Of a stretch of DNA of 10,739 nt, positions 1-5,893 are shown one piece after another. Numbering within the stretch: position 1 is the first letter of the stretch; each line of letters starts with the position of its first letter. The position numbers were made by a program, and so were the translations under genes. Where the stretch lies: contig DAOVHI010000038.1 in NCBI GenBank assembly GCA_030671985.1, positions 1 to 10,739 on the forward strand, in the 5' to 3' direction. The DNA comes from JAHJDO01 sp030671985 [NCBI: bacterium] (lineage in GTDB: Bacteria > JAHJDO01). Below the pieces are notes generated by a model that was not told the origin of the DNA, ran no database searches, and worked only from the letters and a program-made list of their open reading frames with translations.

Positions 1-2151
1 CGAAATCTTTATCTGGTATTTCAGCTTATAGAAATGAATGTGCCACTGGTTGTCTGTCTCAATATGATGGATGTAGCTAAGAGGCGTGGATTTGATATTG
101 ACACAGACAAATTAAGCAGGGAATTGGGAGTTCCTGTAGTTCCTACAATTGGCAATAAAGGTAAAGGAAAAAAGGAATTAAAGGAAACTGTTTGGTCAAC
201 TTATAAAAACAAGACAGATAAGATAGATTCAGGAGTTACTCCAATTCGCATTGATTACGGAAAAGGACTGGAGCCAATCCTTGCTGCCCTGGAGCAGAAG
301 TTATCAGAAGAACCGAGACTCACTGAACATTATTCTCCTAGATGGCTGGCTGTAAAACTCATGGAGAATGATAGTGAAGCACGCCGACTTGTGCGGCAGC
401 AATCTGATGAAAGGAAAAACATCTTAGATTTTGTTGCTATTGAGAGAGATAAATTTATTTCCCTTCATAATGAAGCCCCTGAAAAGATTATTGCTTACAA
501 ACGATATCAAACTGCTGAGGGAATTGTAGAACGATGTCTTAGCCAGAAAACTAAAGGTCGTAAAACATGGACAGATAGAATAGATCAGCTTGTCTGTCAC
601 AGGGTTGCAGGCCCCCTTATTTTAGCCATAGTCTTCTATTTATTCTATAAGATCACTATGTCTCCTGATTACGGCGGTCAGAAGCTTGCTTCTTTAGCGT
701 GGCCATATCTGGCAAAGTTTCGCGATCTTATGACATACATACCATTGAGCGGACTTCCGCGGTCTTTATTTCTAAATGGTATCGTAGATGGAGTACTGGC
801 AATAGCGAATTATATTCCCATTTTCTTCGTGCTCTTTATTTTGATAGCCATTCTTGAGGATACAGGTTATATGACACGCATAGCTTTTCATATGGATCGT
901 GTTTTAAGAGCTTTTGGTCTTCATGGACAATCCACTTTACCTATGATGTTAAGCGGAGTTGTTGTGGGTGGATGCGCAGTAGTCGGGACAATGTCTACAA
1001 GAGGCATAAAAGATCCCAGGGCTCGTTTAGCTACTATTCTTATTCTGCCGCTGCTTAACTGTATGGCTAAAATACCATTCTATATTCTTATGACAAGTAT
1101 ATTTTTCAAAAAATATCAGGCTGAAGTTTTAGGATTTATGTCTGTAATTACCCTTATTTTAGTCCTTGTTATAGCAAAGATATTTACTCTTACTATTCTC
1201 AAAAAAGAAGAAGAGGTTCCTTTTGTTCTGGAAATGCCGGCATATCACCTGCCTACTGTGCGCGGAGTTTTGATGCGAACATACGAACGGTTAATGGTCT
1301 TTATTAAAAAGGTTGGGACTATCATCGTTGCAGTAGCTGTTATTGTCTGGTGTGGGATTACATTTCCTGGAATCAGTAAAGAAAGAGCAGTTCATTATAA
1401 TAGTAAAATTAATAAAGCCACCCAGGGTTTCATGGTAAAGCTCGGAAAAGATAATCCATATAAAAAGCTTCTGGCCGGAGAAGGCTTGAATGAATTTGAA
1501 GAATACTGGAGCGGTTATAAAAAGAGCAAGATGGGACTTGATGAAGAAGCACAGCAAGCTCTGAATGAGAAGTTCATGGGGAAAAATTCTCAATTTTTTA
1601 AGATTGCGAATAAAGGCAAATATATAGAGGATGGAAAAATCAAAAGAGACAAGTACGCAAAGAAAGCTTACACTGCTTATAGGAAACTTTATAAAACTAT
1701 TGAGAGACTTCATGTAACTCGACGTAAAGAAACAGTCAAGGTAAGTTATGCTGGCCGTCTCGGACAATCTCTGGTCCCTCTTACTAAGTGGGCAGGAATG
1801 GACTGGAAAATTAATGTAGCAATGATCAGCTCTTTTGCAGCTAAAGAAAATCTAGTAGCAACTCTGGGAAGTATTTACAGCATGGAAAAAACAGAAGCTG
1901 TTTCCAGGGAATCGCTAGCAGTAACTATGAAAAAAGAAACCAGCTGCACTGGCTGGACTCCCTTGCATGCTATAGCAATAATGCTGTTTGTGGCTATCTT
2001 TCCACCCTGCTTGATGACATTGATTATGGTACGAATAGAGACAGGGAGTAACTTATGGACACTATTTGTTGCTATTTATCCTATAATTCTTGGATTTCTG
2101 ATAGCAGTAGTGGTTTTCCAAGGAGGTCGGCTTCTTGGATTTGGAGGATGA
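1..2151 (+). CDS. feoB: Ferrous iron transporter FeoB (partial, N-terminus outside window)
   Basis: GTP-gated Fe2+ permease of the inner membrane. The frame is open from base 1, so the ATG at 34 is internal and the gene enters from the left. The first codons give RNLYLVFQLIE, followed by the FeoB G4 motif NMMD (in-window residues 21-24). The G1, switch I and G3 parts are missing. A helical guanine-dissociation-inhibitor-like region follows, then TDRIDQLVCHRV just before the first membrane segment (about residues 200-220). The permease core keeps the family cysteine in VGGCAVVGTMSTR and the segments LLNCMAKIPFY, SSFAAKENLVATLG and PPC. The usual Pro after the first Cys (GCxVPA) is replaced. 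About 125 Lys-rich residues (about 458-582) sit between a membrane segment and YAGRLGQSL, where E. coli-type FeoB has a short loop. The stop is TGA. No terminator is visible after it, so read-through into the next genes is possible. The family call is very secure. Confidence 0.96.
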   Translation, partial: RNLYLVFQLIEMNVPLVVCLNMMDVAKRRGFDIDTDKLSRELGVPVVPTIGNKGKGKKELKETVWSTYKNKTDKIDSGVTPIRIDYGKGLEPILAALEQKLSEEPRLTEHYSPRWLAVKLMENDSEARRLVRQQSDERKNILDFVAIERDKFISLHNEAPEKIIAYKRYQTAEGIVERCLSQKTKGRKTWTDRIDQLVCHRVAGPLILAIVFYLFYKITMSPDYGGQKLASLAWPYLAKFRDLMTYIPLSGLPRSLFLNGIVDGVLAIANYIPIFFVLFILIAILEDTGYMTRIAFHMDRVLRAFGLHGQSTLPMMLSGVVVGGCAVVGTMSTRGIKDPRARLATILILPLLNCMAKIPFYILMTSIFFKKYQAEVLGFMSVITLILVLVIAKIFTLTILKKEEEVPFVLEMPAYHLPTVRGVLMRTYERLMVFIKKVGTIIVAVAVIVWCGITFPGISKERAVHYNSKINKATQGFMVKLGKDNPYKKLLAGEGLNEFEEYWSGYKKSKMGLDEEAQQALNEKFMGKNSQFFKIANKGKYIEDGKIKRDKYAKKAYTAYRKLYKTIERLHVTRRKETVKVSYAGRLGQSLVPLTKWAGMDWKINVAMISSFAAKENLVATLGSIYSMEKTEAVSRESLAVTMKKETSCTGWTPLHAIAIMLFVAIFPPCLMTLIMVRIETGSNLWTLFVAIYPIILGFLIAVVVFQGGRLLGFGG

Positions 2152-2171
2152 GAAAAAAGCAAAAAAAACAC

Positions 2172-2200
2172 TTGACAGGCAAAAAAGAATTTGTTAGATT
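2172..2200 (+). promoter_or_regulatory. Sigma-70-type promoter for the secreted-protein/porin unit
   Basis: A perfect -35 box TTGACA (2172-2177) is followed by a 17-nt spacer and the -10-like hexamer TAGATT (2195-2200, 4 of 6 to TATAAT). It lies in the 160-nt gap after feoB and would start transcription near 2207, giving a leader of roughly 100 nt before the ATG at 2312. No other pair of this quality is seen in the gap. It would let the downstream genes be expressed independently of feoB. Confidence 0.65.
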
Positions 2201-2211
2201 TCCCTAACAAA
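2190..2211. promoter_or_regulatory. Palindromic operator candidate over the -10 box
   Basis: Inverted repeat with perfect 8-bp arms TTTGTTAG (2190-2197) and CTAACAAA (2204-2211) and a 6-nt centre. It covers the -10 hexamer and the expected start point, where a bound repressor would block initiation. The TTAG...CTAA arms recall metal-dependent DtxR-family boxes, although the spacing differs from the classical 19-bp DtxR/IdeR box. Regulation by iron or manganese is therefore an inference from position and iron-uptake context. A hairpin in the 5' RNA is less likely, because much of the repeat lies upstream of the predicted start. Confidence 0.45.
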
Positions 2212-2295
2212 GAAAAGCGTGTTTAAGTTTGGTCGATATTTTTTTTTGGTTGGAAAGTTAGAAGCGTATAACATGTTTTTGTATATCTAAAAAAG

Positions 2296-2305
2296 AGGAG
2301 GTGAT
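2296..2305 (+). promoter_or_regulatory. Extended Shine-Dalgarno of the first secreted protein
   Basis: AGGAGGTGAT is an unusually long match to the 16S anti-Shine-Dalgarno, six bases before the ATG at 2312. It fixes that start and predicts strong translation. Confidence 0.75.
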
Positions 2306-2311
2306 TAGTTT

Positions 2312-2752
2312 ATGAAGAGAGTATTATATGTACCACTAGCTTGTCTGCTGTTGATTTTTTTCTTAACCATTCAGGCTGGCGCACACACTCCACTTTTACT
2401 GGTTGAGGACAATGAGGATGGTACCATATCTCTGGAAGGTGGTTTCTCCGATGGTTCCTCTGGTGCTGGAGCAATCATTCTTATAGTGAAAGATGAGCCT
2501 TATAAGGGTGGAGAGAAAAAGATGCTTTACAAAGGGAAACTTGTTCTGGCAAAAGACAAATTAGATGAATTTGGAGAACTCACTGTGATTAAGCCAAAAA
2601 GTCCCTATCTTGTAATATTGGATGCGGGGCCAGGACATGTGGTAGAGAAAAAAGGGCCAGCATCAAAACCTGATGAAGAGATACGTGAGTTAGAACCATG
2701 GGAAAAAGGAAAAGTATTAATACCTAATGAAAATGGTATTAATGTCAATTAA
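2312..2752 (+). CDS. Small secreted protein of unknown function, predicted mature N-terminal His
   Basis: A 146-residue protein with no assigned function. Residues 1-24 form a signal peptide: KR, then a hydrophobic core about 5-20, then the cleavage motif AGA. The predicted mature chain therefore starts at His25 (HTPLL). The body has a compact beta-rich look with the segments EDGTISLEGGFSDGSSGAG (about 35-53) and LDAGPGHVVE. From memory, similar GGFSDGSS / DAGxGH proteins occur beside metal-transport genes in proteobacteria; I could not check this. Downstream of a promoter with a possible metal operator, and followed 26 nt later by the DUF4198 gene, it is likely periplasmic and part of the iron-uptake unit. 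The N-terminal His plus other His/Asp residues suggest metal binding, but this is inference. No Cys is present in the mature chain. Confidence 0.85.
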   Translation: MKRVLYVPLACLLLIFFLTIQAGAHTPLLLVEDNEDGTISLEGGFSDGSSGAGAIILIVKDEPYKGGEKKMLYKGKLVLAKDKLDEFGELTVIKPKSPYLVILDAGPGHVVEKKGPASKPDEEIRELEPWEKGKVLIPNENGINVN

Positions 2753-2778
2753 TCAAAAAACGAAAGGAGACTAAGATT

Positions 2779-3603
2779 ATGAAACGAAGTATATGTTTAT
2801 CTGTATTATCCCTGATTTTTGCGTTAGGGATGAGTATTCCAGCCTCAGCTCATTTTCAGACGATTTATACTGAAGAGAGTGCTTTGGTCAAAGGTGGGAA
2901 AATAAATCTTAAACTGGTTTTTACCCATCCCTTTGAAGCAGGACATACAATGGATATTGGAAAGGATGATAAAGGCGTCATACATCATCCAAAGGCATTT
3001 GGTGTGTTTCACAAGGGCAGAAAAAAAGACCTGCTCAAAACGCTCAAGCCAATTGAGTTCACAAGTCTGACCAATAAAGGCAGGGCTTATAAGGCAGCTT
3101 ATAAAACAAGAGGCTTTGGCGATTTCGTCTTCTACTTTGATCCTGCTCCCTACTATGAGGCTTCAGAGGATATTTATATTGAGCATGTTACTAAGATGAT
3201 AGTGAATGTGGCCGGAGCTCCAACTGATTGGGATGCAGAAGTAGGCTTGCCCGTAGAGATAGTTCCATTAGACAAGCCATATGCTCTCTGGACAGGGAAC
3301 GTGTTCAGAGGGATCGTCAAGTGCAATGGAAAACCAGTTCCTGATATTGAGATTGAAGTAGAGTATATGAATCACGACATTCACGGCAATAGCTTTACGA
3401 AAAAGGCAAAGGTTGAAGCACCTCAGGACGCATTTATTACGCAGACGATTAAAGCAGATTCCAATGGTGTATTTACCTTTGGGATTCCCAAAGCCGGCTG
3501 GTGGGGATTCGCTGCATTAGGCGCAGGAGGAGACATAAAATACAAAGGCAAAGAACTTTCGCTTGATGCTGTTATCTGGATTCAGGCACGGGATATGAAG
3601 TAG
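2779..3603 (+). CDS. DUF4198-family periplasmic protein
   Basis: A 274-residue secreted protein of the DUF4198 family, whose members often sit beside metal-uptake genes. The signal peptide covers residues 1-24 (KR, hydrophobic core, then ASA), so the mature chain is predicted to begin at His25 (HFQTIYTEES), the same arrangement as the gene just upstream. His-containing segments follow early: FTHPFEAGHTMD (His50, His56), IHHPK (His69, His70) and His78. The second half, from about residue 180 (GNVFRGIVKCNGKPVPDIEIEV), resembles a beta-sandwich ligand domain, and the end has GWWGFAALG. An AAGGAG site at 2764-2769 supports the ATG. The TAG stop is immediately followed by the ATG of the next small gene, implying translational coupling. 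The exact role is unknown; periplasmic delivery or sensing of Fe2+ for FeoB is inferred from context. Confidence 0.9.
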   Translation: MKRSICLSVLSLIFALGMSIPASAHFQTIYTEESALVKGGKINLKLVFTHPFEAGHTMDIGKDDKGVIHHPKAFGVFHKGRKKDLLKTLKPIEFTSLTNKGRAYKAAYKTRGFGDFVFYFDPAPYYEASEDIYIEHVTKMIVNVAGAPTDWDAEVGLPVEIVPLDKPYALWTGNVFRGIVKCNGKPVPDIEIEVEYMNHDIHGNSFTKKAKVEAPQDAFITQTIKADSNGVFTFGIPKAGWWGFAALGAGGDIKYKGKELSLDAVIWIQARDMK

Positions 3604-3735
3604 ATGTTAGAACATGTTATTGTGTGGACAATTGTAGGCATAGCCATTTTTTACATTGTCCGCACAATTTACTCCAGCATAAAGAATAAAAAGAAATGCG
3701 GAACATGCAGTTTGTGTGGTCCGAAAAATAATTAA
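3604..3735 (+). CDS. FeoB-associated Cys-rich membrane protein (43 aa)
   Basis: A short gene whose ATG directly abuts the upstream TAG. It encodes 43 residues: a single membrane helix (about 5-23), a basic stretch (KNKKK) and the tail CGTCSLCGPKNN with Cys32, Cys35 and Cys38. One helix followed by a lysine patch and a CxxCxxC tail is the hallmark of the small FeoB-associated proteins (Pfam FeoB_associated type). By the positive-inside rule the Cys tail faces the cytoplasm, where it could bind Fe2+ or help FeoB. The gene lacks a good Shine-Dalgarno, so translation probably depends on termination of the DUF4198 gene. It is separated from feoB by two genes, which is less usual than direct adjacency. 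Confidence 0.85.
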   Translation: MLEHVIVWTIVGIAIFYIVRTIYSSIKNKKKCGTCSLCGPKNN

Positions 3736-3752
3736 TAAAAGGAGAAGGAGAA

Positions 3753-4970
3753 ATGAAATTCGCACTTAAAATTGGATTAGCTGCTGTTTTGGTGGTTATG
3801 CTTACTGCTACTGTATACGCAGGAGAAGATGAGCAGTCTCAAAAGCAAGTATCAGGCGTAGAAGCCAAAATAATAGATCTGCTGCAAAGGAAAGGAATTA
3901 TTACAGCTTCGGAAGCAAAAGAGTTGAAGAAAGAACTCATAACAGAGAAACAGAAGGTAAAAGCCGAGGTAGTCAAATCTATAGAAGAGAAGACAGGAGC
4001 AATCTTTAAAGTCCCAGAGATTGGTTCTGATAAGATGAAAATCGGGGGAATGATTAAATTTAGAAATTCACATTACAGGGGACATAAAGAGGATAGATCA
4101 ACAACATCAAGCGGCAAGAAAGACTATGATACCTTCGGTATTTCAGAGGATTCTCTTGATATTGAAGGAGAAATCACAGGTGACTGGAACTACGGTATTA
4201 GTCTTACGATGAACGAACAGGATAATGGGAGCAATCTGAGGGATATATGGATGCAGTACACAGGCTTACCATTTGCAATAACAGCCGGTCAGTTTGAAGT
4301 TCCATTCAGAGAAGGGCAGGATACAATAGAAGAATCGGAAGTGGTTGATTCCATAACACCGGAAAGAGATATTGGTGTGGCAATTAGGGGAGATATCATG
4401 GATGAAAGAATTACTTGTGCATTAGGAGTATTTAATGGAAACGGTATAAATACCACGGATGACAATGACCAGAAGGACATTATAGGCAGAGTAGTTGTCT
4501 CTCCTTTTAAAGGCAGCGGTGGAATATTGGATGGACTGAGCATTGGCATATCAGCTCAGGGAGGACGCCAGCCTGATGAAACTTCCGACGGGATTACTTA
4601 TGGCGGCGACAGAACAAGAATCGGCGGCTTGCTCAAATACGAGGGAAGCATAGCCGATAAAGGATTTAAGCTTCAGAGTGAATATATTCAGCAGAAAAGA
4701 GACAGGGATGATCAGAAAGCTGATATTACCTCTGACGGATGGTATGCGCAAGCAACATATGAATTGACACCAAAGTGGCTGTCTGTTTACAAGTATGAAA
4801 TGTACAATCCCAGTGGAAAATCTTCAGACGATACAAGAAGAACGAGCACAGTGAGTGTCAAGTACACTTTCAATGAGTATACGAGTATCCAGATGGACTA
4901 CAGAACGTTGGAATATCCTAATTCAAAAAATGGGCAAGAACTTCTAACTGAACTTACATTGGAATTCTGA
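3753..4970 (+). CDS. OprO/OprP-type outer-membrane porin
   Basis: A 405-residue porin of the phosphate-selective porin O/P family. Residues 1-23 are a signal peptide ending VYA before GEDE. A charged, probably coiled-coil periplasmic segment (about 31-85, including GIITASEAKELKKEL) precedes the barrel. From about residue 96 there are alternating beta strands with Gly/Tyr/Trp girdles and acidic loops. The family signatures LRDIWMQYTGLPF, GQFEVPF (179-185) and RDIGV (205-209) are present. The chain ends in Phe (LTLEF), the C-terminal signal for outer-membrane insertion. A doubled site AAGGAGAAGGAG precedes the ATG. It is the last gene of the unit, 17 nt after the small Cys-rich gene, and is followed by a strong terminator. 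Substrate specificity cannot be read from sequence; the Feo setting suggests passage of iron or its counter-ions rather than phosphate. Confidence 0.9.
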   Translation: MKFALKIGLAAVLVVMLTATVYAGEDEQSQKQVSGVEAKIIDLLQRKGIITASEAKELKKELITEKQKVKAEVVKSIEEKTGAIFKVPEIGSDKMKIGGMIKFRNSHYRGHKEDRSTTSSGKKDYDTFGISEDSLDIEGEITGDWNYGISLTMNEQDNGSNLRDIWMQYTGLPFAITAGQFEVPFREGQDTIEESEVVDSITPERDIGVAIRGDIMDERITCALGVFNGNGINTTDDNDQKDIIGRVVVSPFKGSGGILDGLSIGISAQGGRQPDETSDGITYGGDRTRIGGLLKYEGSIADKGFKLQSEYIQQKRDRDDQKADITSDGWYAQATYELTPKWLSVYKYEMYNPSGKSSDDTRRTSTVSVKYTFNEYTSIQMDYRTLEYPNSKNGQELLTELTLEF

Positions 4971-4991
4971 GTAACCGACCTAACTACATAT

Positions 4992-5043
4992 TGCCACAGC
5001 GCAGGAGAACAAAAGTATTCTGCTCTGTGGCATTTTGTTTCTT
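4992..5043 (+). terminator. Rho-independent terminator after the porin
   Basis: TGCCACAG (4992-4999) pairs perfectly with CTGTGGCA (5025-5032). An inner GCAG/CTGC helix extends the stem, and TTTTGTTTCTT follows. It sits 21 nt past the porin stop. No matching T-tract exists on the other strand, so it mainly serves the rightward unit. The remaining bases to 5097 hold no recognisable element. Confidence 0.85.
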
Positions 5044-5097
5044 ACTATCTTGCATCCCTAATCTGCAATTTATTAACGAGATGATTAAAATTTTGCT

Positions 5098-5469
5098 TTA
5101 TTTTTGTCCCATGCCAGATTTAGAATTTACACTTGGTCCTTGAATTGCTTTGAGCTCCCCTTTACTATACTTCTCTACTGCTTCTTTGATACTGCCTGAT
5201 ACACCTGTTATTACCTCTATCTCTGCTGCTTGCAACCCTTGGAAAGCGTTTGGCCCGACATTTCCTGTTAAAACTGTTTTTACCTGTTTTTCTACCATAA
5301 GTTGAGCTGACTGAATGCCAACTCCGCCCATACCTGATACGTTTGGATTCTGAACTGCTTCAAACTCTGAAGTCTCTGTATCTGAAATAATAAAATACTG
5401 ACATCTCCCAAACCTTGGGTCAACCTGCGAATCCAAATTATCTCCTTGTGAAGTTATACAAATTTTCAT
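5098..5469 (-). CDS. NifX/NifB-C-terminal-type iron-molybdenum cluster-binding protein (second copy)
   Basis: A 123-residue member of the dinitrogenase iron-molybdenum cofactor family, a ribonuclease-H-like fold that carries metal clusters. It starts MKICITSQGDNLDSQVDPRFGRC; the RFGRC motif (19-23) is the family signature. The middle part GMGGVGIQSAQLM and LTGNVGPNAFQGL, then EAVEKYSKGEL, are typical of the stand-alone subfamily found outside nitrogenase clusters in anaerobes. The C-terminal tail is short and lacks the Cys/His residues of its neighbour. It is the last gene of the leftward operon, 32 nt after the other NifX-type gene, with AAGGGG upstream of the ATG. No nif structural genes are in the window, so nitrogen fixation is not implied. 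Metal-cluster storage or transfer is the family-level inference. Confidence 0.92.
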   Translation of the reverse strand: MKICITSQGDNLDSQVDPRFGRCQYFIISDTETSEFEAVQNPNVSGMGGVGIQSAQLMVEKQVKTVLTGNVGPNAFQGLQAAEIEVITGVSGSIKEAVEKYSKGELKAIQGPSVNSKSGMGQK

Positions 5470-5501
5470 AGTTACATCCCCTTTTGTTATTAGATTTATT
5501 A

Positions 5502-5879
5502 TTAAGTGTGGTCACATTCTTCTTTATCAATACCATAGCTCTTGCCAGCACCGGGACTGCACGAGCTTTCTCCTTCCTTAAGCTCGTCTTTGATAAGTTT
5601 TTCAATTATCTCATCTATTCTTCCCTGCACGCCAACGATCGGCTTAATACCGAATTCGTCAAAAAAACCAACAGCTCTTGCTCCCATACCCCCTGCTATA
5701 ATACATTCAACACCTTTTTTATGAAGAAACTGCGGTATAGCGCCAGGCATGTGCCCGGGATTGTCAACAACCTCTTTCTTAATTACCTTTCCATCTTCAA
5801 TATTTGCAATTGTGTAAGACGGACATCTCCCAAAATGAGCCGAGACAAAATCTCCGTCTGTTGAAATCGCTATCCTCAT
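5502..5879 (-). CDS. NifX/NifB-C-terminal-type iron-molybdenum cluster-binding protein (first copy)
   Basis: A 125-residue protein of the same family as the next gene, but clearly divergent from it. It begins MRIAISTDGDFVSAHFGRC, with the signature HFGRC at 15-19; CIIAGGMGARAVGFFDEFGI is the conserved core. The C-terminal tail adds Cys107, Cys122 and His124, a possible extra metal site. The ATG at 5879 is chosen over an in-frame GTG at 5888, because family members start MxIAIS and because the AGGGGGTGAT site lies 8 nt before it. That site is formed by the last codons and TGA stop of the flavoprotein gene, so the two are translationally coupled. A role in carrying an Fe-S or Mo-containing cluster is a family-level inference. 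Confidence 0.92.
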   Translation of the reverse strand: MRIAISTDGDFVSAHFGRCPSYTIANIEDGKVIKKEVVDNPGHMPGAIPQFLHKKGVECIIAGGMGARAVGFFDEFGIKPIVGVQGRIDEIIEKLIKDELKEGESSCSPGAGKSYGIDKEECDHT

Positions 5880-5883
5880 CTTA

Positions 5884-5893
5884 ATCACCCCCT
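5884..5893 (-). promoter_or_regulatory. Shine-Dalgarno embedded in the upstream gene's stop region
   Basis: AGGGGGTGAT (read on the - strand) overlaps the final Arg-Gly codons and TGA of the flavoprotein. It decides the ATG at 5879 rather than the GTG at 5888 as start of the first NifX-type gene. Confidence 0.65.

Noticed and set aside
1291-1767. 158-codon open frame on the - strand inside feoB
   Set aside because: It is opposite the Lys-rich FeoB insertion, whose codons (AAA, GAA and so on) read as Phe-rich antisense. There is no ribosome site, no recognisable motif, and the + frame is clearly FeoB.
2211-2295. Riboswitch in the leader before the first secreted protein
   Set aside because: The roughly 85-nt AT-rich stretch shows no conserved aptamer pattern or credible stem set by eye; only the promoter, palindrome and ribosome site are supported.
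3753-4970. Phosphate-specific function for the porin
   Set aside because: Family similarity supports an OprO/OprP-type barrel, but there are no pst or pho genes nearby and the context is iron uptake, so the specific phosphate claim is not supported.
5484-5864. 126-codon open frame on the + strand
   Set aside because: It is antisense to a well-supported NifX-type gene carrying the HFGRC signature. The composition is low in motif content and there is no Shine-Dalgarno.
5098-5879. Nitrogen-fixation locus
   Set aside because: NifX-type proteins are the only nif-like genes here; no nifHDK, nifB or nifEN is present. Stand-alone NifX-type proteins are common in non-fixing anaerobes.
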